Part shown: positions 17,337 to 26,092 of the stretch, one piece after another | Position numbering within the stretch: position 1 is the stretch's first letter | Layout: each line of letters starts with the position of its first letter | NCBI GenBank assembly: GCA_013044195.1 | Contig: JABEUV010000180.1 | Location: 1-42,336, forward strand | Source: Elusimicrobiota bacterium | Lineage (GTDB): Bacteria; Elusimicrobiota; Elusimicrobia; UBA1565; UBA9628 | DNA: 42,336 nucleotides | Reading direction: 5' to 3' | Translations under genes and position numbers: made by a program | Notes under the pieces: model-generated | Told to the model about the DNA's origin: nothing | What the model saw: only the letters and a program-made list of their open reading frames with translations | The model's database searches: none

Positions 17337-17771
17337 GTGTCCAACACATTTTTTGAACGTCCGATCCTGAACTCCCCTTACGCGCTTCCCGCGCGGCACT
17401 GGGAATTGGACGAGCACGGCCAGCCCACGCAGAGGATCGTCCAGGCGCGCCGCCGCGCCGAGTTCTTCACGCCGATTCCAAAGCCGAGCAAGCGCAAGAA
17501 AGTCGCGGCCCAGGAAGAAATCATCTTCGATGAAGGCGCGGAGCTTTCAACGAAGGATCAGCCGAACAATACGTGGTACGAATCCGCGAAGAAGCTGCTC
17601 GGCGACTGGTGGACGACACGGATTTCTCAACAGAAGGAGATCGACGCGGAAGCCTGGACCACGCTCAACAGCGACGTGTCGCGACCGTTCGAAAAGCCAA
17701 AGAAGGGCCGCATCGCCGTCAAGGTGATCAACCACCTGGGCGACGAGGTCATGAAGGTGTTCAAGGTTTGA
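17337..17771 (+). pseudogene. Remnant of a restriction-modification locus (restriction subunit head joined to methylase tail)
   Basis: This is an open 144-codon frame starting with GTG, 3 bases after the dehydrogenase stop. Its first ~60 residues (SNTFFERPILNSPY ... HWELDEHGQPTQRI ... ITPIPKP-like FFTPIPKPSKRKK ... FDEGAELSTKDQ) resemble, from memory, the beginning of ~1000-aa type III-like restriction helicases (BPTD_3080 family). Its last ~35 residues (AWTTLNSDVSRPF, GRIAVKVINHLGDEV) resemble the end of the partner adenine methyltransferases. The middle of both proteins is missing. The simplest reading is an in-frame deletion that fused the two ends, leaving a scar. No catalytic motif of either enzyme remains. 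It may still be translated, since the frame is intact. Confidence 0.6.
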
Positions 17772-17805
17772 CGGCCGCGCGACACATCGGACACAGCAGA
17801 GGGAC

Positions 17806-19011
17806 ATGATGACGCCAAAAGGTACGCCGCAGATTGAATCTTTGATAGTGCGCAACTATCGCGCCCTGAAGGATTTGGAACTCGACGTTCTGAAGCCGTT
17901 TTCCGTGCTTCTGGGCCCCAACGGCAGCGGCAAGTCCACGGTGTTCGACGTCTTCGCCTTCCTGTCCGAATGCTTCAGCGGAAGCCTGCGTAAGGCGTGG
18001 GACAAGCGTGGGCGCTTCAAGGAGTTGCGCAGCCGCGGAGCCTCTGGACCCATCGTTTTTGAGCTTAAGTACCGCGAAGCCCCCGAAGAGCCGGTGATCA
18101 CCTATCACCTGGCCATCGATGAAAACGACTCCGGCCCCCTCGTGGCCGAAGAATCGCTTCAATGGAAGCGCGGGCCGTCGTCAGGTCGGCCTTTCAAGTT
18201 CCTCGATTTCAAAAATGGCTCAGGGAAAGTAATTTCCGGGGAGAAACCGGAGAATAAAGACGAACGCCTGGACGAGAAGCTCGACTCTCCGGAAATGCTG
18301 GCCGTAAGCTCCTTGGGACAATTCGCCAAGCATCCCCGCGTCAGCGCACTGCGCCGGTTCATCACCGGCTGGCACTTGTCCTACCTGACTGCCGATAACA
18401 CCCGGGGCGTGCCTGAAGCCGGCCCTCAAGAGCGTCTTTCGCAGACCGGTGACAACCTTCCCAACGTCATCCAATACCTTCAGGAACGACATCCGGAGCG
18501 ATTGAAGGAGATTTTTGCGAAGTTGTCGGGTCGTATCCCGAAGCTTGAGAAAGTCACCGCCGACATCATGGCGGACGGACGCCTCCTGCTCAAAATCAAG
18601 GACGCCCCCTTCGACTTGCCCATCTTGGCCAGGTATGCTTCCGATGGGACACTGAAGATGCTTGCCTATTTAACCCTCCTTTATGACCCGACGCCGCCCA
18701 CGTTCATCGGCATCGAGGAGCCGGAAAATCATTTACATCCGATGCTGTTGGAAATTCTAGCGGAGGAGTGCCGTGAAGCCTCCGGCAAGACCCAGTTGAT
18801 GGTGACGACCCACTCGCCTTTCTTCGTCAACGGCGTCCATGCCGACGAGCTTTGGGCCCTGTCCAGAGACCAGCGCGGCTACACGAGCATACGCCGCGCC
18901 AATGAGATGAAGGGCATACCCGAATTTATTGAGAACGGGGCCTTGCTGGGGCAACTGTGGATGGAGAAGCGGTTCGATACGGACAGCCCCAAAAGCGGCA
19001 ATGCACATTGA
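17806..19011 (+). CDS. AAA-family ATPase (AAA_15/AAA_21, OLD/SMC-like) of a two-gene probable defence system
   Basis: This 401-aa ABC/SMC-type ATPase begins with [16 protein letters not shown], the RecF/OLD-style first strand, then Walker [10 protein letters not shown] at residues 37-45. The C-terminal half has the D-loop and Walker B region [13 protein letters not shown] and the His-switch [10 protein letters not shown]. It lacks a coiled-coil arm and any fused nuclease. The partner gene begins 11 bp before its end, so the two are co-translated. Such ATPase plus TOPRIM-like pairs (PARIS, with DUF4435) act in phage defence by sensing and then activating a toxic nuclease. AGAGGG precedes ATG 17806. 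Base composition looks more AT-rich than the flanking lpx genes. Confidence 0.8.
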   Translation: MMTPKGTPQIESLIVRNYRALKDLELDVLKPFSVLLGPNGSGKSTVFDVFAFLSECFSGSLRKAWDKRGRFKELRSRGASGPIVFELKYREAPEEPVITYHLAIDENDSGPLVAEESLQWKRGPSSGRPFKFLDFKNGSGKVISGEKPENKDERLDEKLDSPEMLAVSSLGQFAKHPRVSALRRFITGWHLSYLTADNTRGVPEAGPQERLSQTGDNLPNVIQYLQERHPERLKEIFAKLSGRIPKLEKVTADIMADGRLLLKIKDAPFDLPILARYASDGTLKMLAYLTLLYDPTPPTFIGIEEPENHLHPMLLEILAEECREASGKTQLMVTTHSPFFVNGVHADELWALSRDQRGYTSIRRANEMKGIPEFIENGALLGQLWMEKRFDTDSPKSGNAH

Positions 19012-19615
19012 ACTTTTGGTTGAGGAAAGCTCCGCGGAGGAGGCGCTGAACGTCATACTCCCACGAATTCTAGGCTCGGGACATACCTTCAAAGTCTATC
19101 CGCATCAAGGAAAGACGAATTTGTTACAGGTACTACCACAGCGTCTTCGCACTTATCAGGCCATGTTCCGGACGGGTTGGGATAATTGCCGAATCGCGGT
19201 GCTTTTGGATAGAGACGGGGACGATTGCCGCGAATTAAAACGTCGTGTGGACGCCATGGCGGCTGAAGCCGGACTTTCCACGAAATCAAAGCCTGAAGGC
19301 AGCCGCTTCGTCACGCTCAACAGGATTGCCGTCGAAGAATTAGAGGCTTGGTTTTTCGGCGATCAACAGGCAATCCTGAAGGCCTATCCCAATCTGGAAG
19401 GCAAGAAGCTCCGCTGGCCCGCGGGGCCGGACTCTATTCGCGGCGGGACTTGGGAATCATTAGAGCGCCTGCTTCAGCGGGGCGGCTACCACAAATCCGG
19501 CTACCCAAAAGTCTCTGGAGCCCACCGCATAGCAGAACACATGGACCCCAAAACAAATCGTTCGCCGAGTTTCCAAAATTTTAGAGACGGATTACTGGCT
19601 CTGGCAAACTCATGA
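19001..19615 (+). CDS. DUF4276-family, TOPRIM-like protein paired with the ATPase
   Basis: This 204-aa protein has its start at ATG 19001; the track start 18929 lies inside the ATPase. It shows a TOPRIM-like pattern: a first strand ending in an acidic pair (IELLVEES, Glu8/Glu9) and a later strand [11 protein letters not shown] with Asp70, Asp72 and Asp74, compatible with Mg-dependent nuclease chemistry. [11 protein letters not shown] is the family's signature block. It is the presumed effector of the ATPase-DUF4276 pair. Its stop overlaps the lpxB start by 4 bp (ATGA), so an apparently foreign gene is translationally joined to an essential lipid A gene. Codons ending in A or T are commoner here than in neighbours. 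Function is inferred from the analogy with PARIS and OLD-family systems. Confidence 0.75.
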   Translation: MHIELLVEESSAEEALNVILPRILGSGHTFKVYPHQGKTNLLQVLPQRLRTYQAMFRTGWDNCRIAVLLDRDGDDCRELKRRVDAMAAEAGLSTKSKPEGSRFVTLNRIAVEELEAWFFGDQQAILKAYPNLEGKKLRWPAGPDSIRGGTWESLERLLQRGGYHKSGYPKVSGAHRIAEHMDPKTNRSPSFQNFRDGLLALANS

Positions 19616-20730
19616 CCTCGCCGTTTTTCCTCGTCGTCGCGGGCGATCCCTCCGGGGATCTGCACGCCGCGGGCCTGATCCGGGCGCTCAAACGCCGGGA
19701 TCCGTCTGCGCGCGTCGCGGCGGTGGGCGGCCGGCTGTGCCGCGCGGCGGCCGACGAGTTTATCGAAGACCTCGCCTCGCGCGGCGTCACGGGGTTTCTG
19801 GAGCCCGCGCTGAAGATTCCGTTCCTGCTGCGCCTGCGCGCGCGGCTCAAGGATTTTATCGCCCAGCGCCGCCCCACAGCACTCGTCTGCGTCGACTACT
19901 ACGGCTTCAACCGGCGCGTACTGCCGCTGGCCAAGGCCGCGGGCGTGCCCGCGTACTATTTCATCAGCCCGCAGGTCTGGGCCAGCCGCCCCGGACGCGT
20001 GTCGGTGCTCAAACGCTTCGTGCGCCGTATGCTGGTGATTTTCCCATTCGAAGAAACACTCTATCGCGACGCGGGCGTGCCCGTGGAGTTCGTCGGCCAT
20101 CCCCTGCTCGACCTGATCCCGGCGCCGAGCGAGACGAAATCCCTCGGCACGCCGCCACTGATCGGGCTCCTGCCGGGAAGCCGCGCCTCGGAACTGCGCC
20201 GCCATCTGCCAGTGTTCTACGCGGCGTTCGAGGCGCTCAAGAAGTCCCATCCGGACGCGAAAGGTCTGCTGTTCGCCGCCGGACACCAGCGCGACGCGAT
20301 TTACGGCTGCCTGCCCCACGGCGTCGAGCTTGTGCGCGAAGCCGATTATGCCCGCCGCCGCACGCTGGACGCGGCACTCTGCTCCTCCGGCACGGCGACG
20401 CTTGAAAACGCCCTACTCGGCGTGCCCATGGTCGTCGTCTACAAGCTGTCCTGGCCGACCTACGCGATCGCGCGCGCGCTGATCCGCGTGCCCTATATCG
20501 CGATGGCCAACCTGCTGGCGGGCCGCGCCGTGGTTCCGGAGCTGATCCAGCGCGACGCCACGCCCGCGCGCGCGGCCGGAGAACTGGCGCGGTTTCTCAA
20601 CGACGCTGGCTATCGGGAAAAAACCCGCGCGGACCTTCTCGCCGTGCGACGCTCTCTCGGCGAGCCCGGCGCGGCCGACCGCGCGGCGTGTTTCCTGCTT
20701 TCGCAAAATCCCGAGGAGGCCGCGCGGTGA
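19612..20730 (+). CDS. lpxB: LpxB, lipid-A-disaccharide synthase
   Basis: LpxB is a GT-B (GT19) enzyme that joins lipid X and UDP-diacylglucosamine. The 372-aa protein has VAGDPSGDLHAAGLI at the start, FISPQVWASRPGRV mid-protein, GSRASELRRHLPVF, and the donor-site block SSGTATLENALLGVPMVVVYKLSW. ATG 19612 overlaps the DUF4276 stop. No convincing Shine-Dalgarno precedes it, so it seems to depend on ribosomes finishing the upstream defence gene. Its end overlaps msbA in a GTGA junction. Length is normal. Confidence 0.95.
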   Translation: MTSPFFLVVAGDPSGDLHAAGLIRALKRRDPSARVAAVGGRLCRAAADEFIEDLASRGVTGFLEPALKIPFLLRLRARLKDFIAQRRPTALVCVDYYGFNRRVLPLAKAAGVPAYYFISPQVWASRPGRVSVLKRFVRRMLVIFPFEETLYRDAGVPVEFVGHPLLDLIPAPSETKSLGTPPLIGLLPGSRASELRRHLPVFYAAFEALKKSHPDAKGLLFAAGHQRDAIYGCLPHGVELVREADYARRRTLDAALCSSGTATLENALLGVPMVVVYKLSWPTYAIARALIRVPYIAMANLLAGRAVVPELIQRDATPARAAGELARFLNDAGYREKTRADLLAVRRSLGEPGAADRAACFLLSQNPEEAAR

Positions 20731-22469
20731 GAACCCTGCGGCGCTTCCGACATTATCTGGAGCCCCACGCGGGCCGCTGCGGCTGGGCCGTCGCTACGAT
20801 GGCCGTCGTCTCCGCCTTCAACGGACTGGGCATCCTCCTGCTCAAGCCCATCATCGATCGCCTCTTCATCGCCAAGGACTTCGAGATGCTCTGGCTCGTC
20901 GTCGCCGGCGTGCCTCTGCTCGTGATCCTCAAGTCGATCGCATCGTACGCGCAGAACTACCTGGCCGGCTGGATCGGCCAGAAGACGGTTCAACAACTGC
21001 GCGAGGATCTATTCCGCCACTTGCACGAACTGCCGCTCGAGTATTACTCCGGGCGCCGAGGCGCCGACGTGCTCTCGCTCGTCACCGCGGACCTGACGCT
21101 CGTCCAGGCCGCGCTGACGACATTGCCCGTCTACGCGATTCGCGACAGCCTGACGCTCCTGTTCCTGGCCGCCGCGCTGTTCCACCTGAGCTGGCGCTTC
21201 GCGACTTTGGCCGTGCTCGCGTCTCCGCCGTCGCTAGGCGCGCTGTACGTGCTGTCGCGCAAGATGCGCGAGTCCAGCCGCCAGGCTCAGCTCGCCGTCG
21301 ACCGCCTCCATCATCGCTTTCAGGAGAGCGTCCAGGGCATGGCCGTGCTCAAGGCCTACAACGACGAGAACGCCGCCATTGAGCGCTTTCAAGAGGAGAA
21401 CGACGCCTTCTTTCAGCCGGTGATGCGCTACCTGCGCGCCACCGCGCTGACCTCGCCTCTGCTGGAGGTCGGGGCGTCCGCGGCGGTCGCGGCGATCGTC
21501 TACGTGGGCGGGCGCGAGGTCATTCTCGGCCGCATGACGCCGGGAGCCTTCTTCGCGTTCCTCGGCGGATTGGTGGCCGCCTACGCCCCGGTCAAGAACC
21601 TTGCGCGCACCAACGCCGACCTCCAGCGCGCCTGGGCCTCGGCCGAGCGTCTGTTCAACGTGCTCGACGAAAAGACCGCGGCGCCGAAGGCCGCGCTCCC
21701 GCGCTTCCCGAGCTTCACGCGCTCCCTTCGTCTTGAAGGCGTGGGCTTCCGCTATCCGGGCGCGCGGGCCTGGGCCCTGCGCGGCCTCAATCTGGAAATC
21801 GCACGCGGCACGAAGCTGGCCGTCGTCGGACCCAACGGCAGCGGAAAATCGACGCTTGGCCGCTTGCTGCTGCGCCTCTATGATCCTCAGGAGGGCCGCC
21901 TCTGCTTCGACGGCGCCGACGCGCGAAGCTTCGACGCGGCGTCTCTGCGCGAGCGCGCCGCCCTGGTCACGACCGAGTCCGCCCTCTTCAACGACACCGT
22001 GCTGCGCAATATCGCTCTCGGCCGCCGCGTTGTCGCCCTGTCGGAGGTGGAACGGGCTTGCCGCGCCGTCGGCGCGGCCGAGTTCATCGAGGCCCTGCCC
22101 GAAGGCTATCAGACCTTGCTTGGCGACTGGGGTTTCGCGCTGTCGGCCGGCCAACGCCAGAAGCTGGCGCTGGCGCGCATGCTCCTGCGCGATCCCGAAC
22201 TCGTCGTGCTGGACGAAGCAAGCGCCCACCTCGACGGCCCCTCGGAGCGCGAGACCCGCGCGGCGCTGGAGACCGCGCTGGCCGGCCGCACGGTCGTCGT
22301 GATCGCCCATGAGCCCCGCGCCGTCGCGAGTGCGGACCGCATCGCGGTGATGAGCGCGGGCGCCGTCGTGGAAAACGGCACGCACGGAGAGCTGATGGCC
22401 GCGCGCGGCCTCTACCGGCGCCTGTTCGAATTGGAGGACGCGGCACGTCCGGCCTCGGAGGCTCGATGA
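20727..22469 (+). CDS. msbA: MsbA-type lipid A exporter, ABC transporter
   Basis: This 580-aa half-transporter flips lipid A-core across the inner membrane. The correct start is GTG 20727 (MRTLRRFRHYLEPH), with GAGGAGG 7 bases upstream and overlapping the lpxB stop; the track start 20688 lies within lpxB. Six transmembrane helices occupy ~1-310. The ATPase domain has Walker [10 protein letters not shown], signature LSAGQRQKLALARM, Walker B LVVLDEAS and H-loop VIAHEPRAV, where a usual Arg after His is replaced by Glu-Pro. Context after lpxB supports MsbA over other ABC exporters. It overlaps the RSH gene by 4 bp. Confidence 0.9.
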   Translation: MRTLRRFRHYLEPHAGRCGWAVATMAVVSAFNGLGILLLKPIIDRLFIAKDFEMLWLVVAGVPLLVILKSIASYAQNYLAGWIGQKTVQQLREDLFRHLHELPLEYYSGRRGADVLSLVTADLTLVQAALTTLPVYAIRDSLTLLFLAAALFHLSWRFATLAVLASPPSLGALYVLSRKMRESSRQAQLAVDRLHHRFQESVQGMAVLKAYNDENAAIERFQEENDAFFQPVMRYLRATALTSPLLEVGASAAVAAIVYVGGREVILGRMTPGAFFAFLGGLVAAYAPVKNLARTNADLQRAWASAERLFNVLDEKTAAPKAALPRFPSFTRSLRLEGVGFRYPGARAWALRGLNLEIARGTKLAVVGPNGSGKSTLGRLLLRLYDPQEGRLCFDGADARSFDAASLRERAALVTTESALFNDTVLRNIALGRRVVALSEVERACRAVGAAEFIEALPEGYQTLLGDWGFALSAGQRQKLALARMLLRDPELVVLDEASAHLDGPSERETRAALETALAGRTVVVIAHEPRAVASADRIAVMSAGAVVENGTHGELMAARGLYRRLFELEDAARPASEAR

Positions 22470-23911
22470 TCGAGCGCAAGGACCTGCTGGCCCGTTTCGC
22501 CGCCTATTCACCCCACGTCGATCCACTGCCGCTGGAACTGGCCTGGGACTTCGCTGAGAAGGCTCACTCCCACCAAGCGCGCGCCTCCGGGGATCGCTAC
22601 ATCACGCACTGCGCGGCGGTCGCCGACTCCCTGGTGGAATGGCGCATGGATCTGCCGTCCGTGTGCGCCGGCCTTTTGCACGACACGATCGAGGACACGC
22701 CGACGACCGAGGCCCAGTTGCGCGCCGAGTTCGGCGAGGAAATCGCGATGCTGGTCATGGGCGTGACCAAGATCGACGCGCTTAAATTCGAGTCGCGCGA
22801 CGACGCGCAGGCCGAGAACTGGCGCAAGATGCTGCTGGCCACCGCCAAGGACATCCGCGTCATCGTCGTGAAGCTGGCCGACCGTCTGCACAACATGAAG
22901 ACGCTGAACTTCCTGGCGCCCGAGAAGCAGCAGCGCATCGCCGCGGAGACCATGGCGCTGTACTCGCCGCTGGCGCACCGGCTGGGCATGTTCAAGCTCA
23001 AGAGCGAGCTGGAGGACCTCTCGTTTGCCTACCTGCACCCGGCGGAGCACGCGGACATCAAGGCCAAGGTCGGCGCGCGCTTGACCGAAAGCGAGAAGAA
23101 GCTGGCGCAGGCGCGCACGGAGATCGAGCGCGTGCTGGCCGACTCCGAGATCCCCTGCCGCATCCTCTCGCGCACCAAGACCTTGTGGTCGATCTACAAG
23201 AAGATGGAGCGGCAAAAAAAGCCCTTCGAGGAGATTCAAGACGGCCTTGGCGTTCGCCTGATTACCGACACCGTCGCCAACTGCTACGCCCTTCTCGGGA
23301 TCGTGCACACGCACTTCAAGCCCGTCGCGGGAACGTTCACCGACTACATCTCGACGCCGAAGCTTAACCTCTACCGCTCTTTGCACACGACCATCGTCGG
23401 CTCCGCCGGAGACGTCGTGGAAATCCAGATCCGCACCGAGGAGATGCACCGCTCCTCCGAGTACGGCATCGCCGCGCACTGGCGCTACAAGACCGGCGAG
23501 CAGGCCAAGGACGTCCATCTGGAAGAGAAGATGAACTGGTTGCGCCAGTGGATGGAGTGGCTGCAGGACCTAAACTCGCCGCGCGAGTTTCTCGACAGCC
23601 TGAAGACCGACCTGGAGTTTCATCAGGTCTTCGTCTTCACTCCGGCCGGCGAGGTCAAGGTCCTTCCCGAGGGTGCGACGCCGCTGGACTTCGCCTACGC
23701 CGTTCACACCCAGGTCGGCGAGGCCTGCGTCGGCGCGGTGGTCAACAACAAGATGGTCAAGCTCGACCATCCGCTCAAGTCCGGCGACATCTGCCGGATC
23801 GTCACCCGAAAGGGATCGGCGCCCAAGAAGGATTGGCTCAATTTAGCGCGCACCGCGCGCGCGCGCTCGAAGATCCGCCACTGGCTGCGCGAGCGGGGGC
23901 TCGTCGAATGA
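22466..23911 (+). CDS. rsh: RelA/SpoT homologue, short form without C-terminal regulatory domains
   Basis: This 481-aa (p)ppGpp enzyme has an N-terminal HD hydrolase domain with LLHDTIEDT (His72-Asp73, Glu76-Asp77), so hydrolase activity looks intact. The synthetase domain follows with RTKTLWSIYKKMERQ, EEIQDGLGVRLI, a PKLNLYRSLHT block and VEIQIRTEEMHRSSEYGIAAHW. A TGS domain spans ~386-450 (FVFTPAGEVKVLPEGATPLDFAYAVH). The protein then ends after a basic helix, without the helical, zinc-finger and ACT domains that make bifunctional Rel/SpoT ~720 aa. Loss of these domains removes the known ribosome and allosteric regulation. Being encoded inside an LPS operon is also unusual. Start ATG 22466 overlaps the msbA stop. 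Confidence 0.88.
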   Translation: MIERKDLLARFAAYSPHVDPLPLELAWDFAEKAHSHQARASGDRYITHCAAVADSLVEWRMDLPSVCAGLLHDTIEDTPTTEAQLRAEFGEEIAMLVMGVTKIDALKFESRDDAQAENWRKMLLATAKDIRVIVVKLADRLHNMKTLNFLAPEKQQRIAAETMALYSPLAHRLGMFKLKSELEDLSFAYLHPAEHADIKAKVGARLTESEKKLAQARTEIERVLADSEIPCRILSRTKTLWSIYKKMERQKKPFEEIQDGLGVRLITDTVANCYALLGIVHTHFKPVAGTFTDYISTPKLNLYRSLHTTIVGSAGDVVEIQIRTEEMHRSSEYGIAAHWRYKTGEQAKDVHLEEKMNWLRQWMEWLQDLNSPREFLDSLKTDLEFHQVFVFTPAGEVKVLPEGATPLDFAYAVHTQVGEACVGAVVNNKMVKLDHPLKSGDICRIVTRKGSAPKKDWLNLARTARARSKIRHWLRERGLVE

Positions 23912-24270
23912 AAAAAATCGCCGTCGTCGTCCTGTTCGCTCTCTCCGCCGCCTGCTCCAAGCGCGAGGCACGAAATTATCATCGTTGCCTAAGCCTGCGC
24001 GTCGGCATGACCAAGGACGAGCTTCTGCGCTTCATGGGCCCGCCCGACGACGTGGAACCCTTCGTCGAAGGCCGCACGCCGGACTACCTGCGCGGACGCA
24101 CCGCCTACGAGTGGAACAATCCGCCCGAAATGCCCAGCCCCGACCACGTCAGCGTGCGGGACTCCAACGGCCACGTCGAAAGCATCCGCTGCGGCGGCGT
24201 CGACATCGTCTCCTCCCTACCGCCCGCGCCGCTGACGCCGCCCGCCGTTTCGACCGCGGCCGCGCGCTAA
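23908..24270 (+). CDS. Small lipoprotein, BamE/OmlA-like
   Basis: This 120-aa protein has a lipoprotein signal: MKKIAVVVLFALSAAC with lipobox LSAAC, so Cys16 would be lipidated. After it, CLSLRVGMTKDELLRFMGPPDDVEP resembles the SmpA/OmlA (BamE) motif GMTxxxVxxxLGxP, and RTAYEWNN fits the following strand. A proline/alanine tail ends the protein. As last gene of an operon headed by bamA it could be a BamE-like accessory of the barrel-assembly machine, but the similarity is short. It starts in an ATGA overlap with the RSH gene and its end overlaps the convergent gene by 4 bp. The ORF-track entry at 23548 is a frame shadow. Confidence 0.65.
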   Translation: MKKIAVVVLFALSAACSKREARNYHRCLSLRVGMTKDELLRFMGPPDDVEPFVEGRTPDYLRGRTAYEWNNPPEMPSPDHVSVRDSNGHVESIRCGGVDIVSSLPPAPLTPPAVSTAAAR

Positions 24271-25778
24271 GGCCCGGCCGCGATCTCGGCGGCGTGGCGC
24301 GCATCCTCGGCGGCCAGCGCCGCCCGCGGCACTTCGCCGCGCGCCAGCGCGTCGGCCAGCGCCGCGTCGTCGCCGGGGTGACGCCAGCGGTACTCGTGCG
24401 CCGCCAGCCAGTCCGCGGGAACCTTCGCGCGGTCGACGTAAATCAGGGCCTGGTCGTCCCAATAGATCAACGCCCAACGCGCGCGCGGGAAGAATAGAAT
24501 GTGCCAGGGCCGCTGTATCACGCGGCGCGTGCCGTCGCGTTCGACGCGCACGGTCTCCGCCATACTCGGGTAATCCGCGATCAGGAAGCCGTCCAGTCGC
24601 CAGCGGGAAACGAACTCATCCAGGGCCCGATGGTTTTTCAAAGCGCCCTGCGTCTGCGCCAGCAGGCCCGCAAACAAGTAGCGGCCGTCGTCGAAGACGC
24701 GCCAATCCGGGCCGAGGCGCCAGTCCATGTCGCCGCCCCACTCGTATTGATTGAACAGGCGCAGGCCGCCGAGCGTCGCCTTCTCGCGCGCGACGAAAGT
24801 CACCGCGCGGCGCGCGACGTAGTTGGAATGGAACGGATAGGTCCAGCGGTTTTGGAACACGGAGATCATCGGCGTCAACACCGCCAGTCCCAGCGCCACG
24901 ACGGCGGCCGGCGGCTCCGGGAAAACGCTGAAGGCCAACGCGGCGAAGGAAGAGGCGAAGAACCCGCCGAAGCGGGCACTGAACGCGGCGGCGGCGCCGA
25001 ACAACGCGGTCGCCGCGGTCAATTCCGCGGGCATGCGGCGGCGCAAGGATAGGCGCGCGACAAGTGCCGCCAGCGCGGCGAACAGCAACACGATCAGAGG
25101 TATCTGAAACGAGCGCCGCCACGTGGGCGGAGCCCACTCCATCACGTAGCGTTTAACGGAGGGCCCGGACGCGTGGGCGAAATAAACCGAGAACAGGCCC
25201 AGGCCGTAGGGATTGAGCAGACAGCCGAGCGCCGCTCCCGCCGCCTCCGACGCGACGGCCGCAGCCGAACGTCCCCGCCGAAACGCGGCGGCGGCGTACA
25301 GCGCGTACAGCGCGAAACCGAAGACGAAGCCCGCGTGCAGGTTGCACCACAGAGCGAACAGCGCGAAGCCGAAACGGAACGAGGCGCGTCCCGACTCCAG
25401 GCGGCGCAGAAGGACGCCGAAGAAGATCAGCGAGGCCAGGTCGGGGCGCACGTCGGCCACGCCCAGCGCGGCGCCGCCCCACAACGCCGCGGCGGCGGCG
25501 CGCGCCAGCGGCGTCGCACCCTTGTCGCGCAGAAGCCCGTCGATCGGGAAAAATGCCGCGGCCAGCAGGACGACCTTCAGCGCCCAGAGTCCCCAGAGTC
25601 CCGATGCACGGTCGACGGCATACCAGGCGGCCTGAGTAAGCCACTCGAAGTCGATCCACGGCGCGCCGTAGCGCGTGAAGGAAAAAGCGTCCGCGCGCGG
25701 GACCGCGTGGTGGGCAAAAATCCAGCGTCCGGCGGCCAAATGCCAGAAAACGTCCGGATTGAAGAAGGGAAACGCCAA
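24267..25778 (-). CDS. Polytopic membrane protein, glycosyltransferase-like, start uncertain
   Basis: This is a ~503-aa inner-membrane protein with about ten hydrophobic helices and a soluble C-terminal ~150 residues. NPDVFWHLAAGRWIF ... DAFSFTRYGAPWIDFEWL resembles a widespread family of predicted membrane mannosyl/glycosyltransferase-like proteins with an early loop Asp and WHL motif; no specific function is known to me. The track start is TTG 25778. The preceding in-frame codons encode AWAYALALFV, which completes the first membrane helix, so translation probably begins further upstream. The only near-cognate codon there is CTG 25793, a possible third CTG start in this window. It follows the L28 gene on the same strand by ~55-70 bp and converges with the lipoprotein gene. 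Confidence 0.6.
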   Translation of the reverse strand: MAFPFFNPDVFWHLAAGRWIFAHHAVPRADAFSFTRYGAPWIDFEWLTQAAWYAVDRASGLWGLWALKVVLLAAAFFPIDGLLRDKGATPLARAAAAALWGGAALGVADVRPDLASLIFFGVLLRRLESGRASFRFGFALFALWCNLHAGFVFGFALYALYAAAAFRRGRSAAAVASEAAGAALGCLLNPYGLGLFSVYFAHASGPSVKRYVMEWAPPTWRRSFQIPLIVLLFAALAALVARLSLRRRMPAELTAATALFGAAAAFSARFGGFFASSFAALAFSVFPEPPAAVVALGLAVLTPMISVFQNRWTYPFHSNYVARRAVTFVAREKATLGGLRLFNQYEWGGDMDWRLGPDWRVFDDGRYLFAGLLAQTQGALKNHRALDEFVSRWRLDGFLIADYPSMAETVRVERDGTRRVIQRPWHILFFPRARWALIYWDDQALIYVDRAKVPADWLAAHEYRWRHPGDDAALADALARGEVPRAALAAEDARHAAEIAAGP

Positions 25779-25846
25779 GACGAAAAGGGCCAGGGCGTAA
25801 GCCCAGGCCCTGACGACCCCTTTAAGAGCGACGCTCCCTTTGGGTA

Positions 25847-26047
25847 TTATCGGGTCGGACGGATCGCGCGCCCGGACTTAATGCAGTCCGTGCACACGTA
25901 GGCGGTCATCGTGCGGCCTTCGATGACGACCTTTTGCCGCTGGAGGTTGGGCCGAAAAATTCGCTTGGTCGCCCTGTTCGAATGGCTGTAGCTGAATCCC
26001 GTCTTCGGACCTTTTCCGCAACCCGGAATCTGACACTTGAAGGACAT
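25847..26047 (-). CDS. rpmB: Ribosomal protein L28 (bL28), zinc-binding form
   Basis: The start of this 66-aa protein is ATG 26047; the long ORF in the track (to 27100) is mostly a shadow of recG. The core SHSNRATKRIFRPNLQRQKVV is the bL28 signature. Cys5 and Cys10 near the N-terminus and Cys52/Cys55 (CTDC) form a four-cysteine set, the zinc-ribbon version of L28. Many bacteria carry a zinc-free paralogue for zinc starvation; only this one is in view. It is divergent from recG with 45 bp between the two starts, where both promoters must lie. A TATGCT box at 26064-26059 could be its -10, leaving a leader of roughly five bases. Confidence 0.92.
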   Translation of the reverse strand: MSFKCQIPGCGKGPKTGFSYSHSNRATKRIFRPNLQRQKVVIEGRTMTAYVCTDCIKSGRAIRPTR

Positions 26048-26092
26048 AATGTACACAGAGCATAGCAAACCCGCGCGGGCGGCCGCAACGGC

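Noticed and set aside
17334-19615. Transposon or integron boundaries around the defence segment
   Set aside because: No transposase, integrase, terminal inverted repeats or target-site duplication was seen at either edge.
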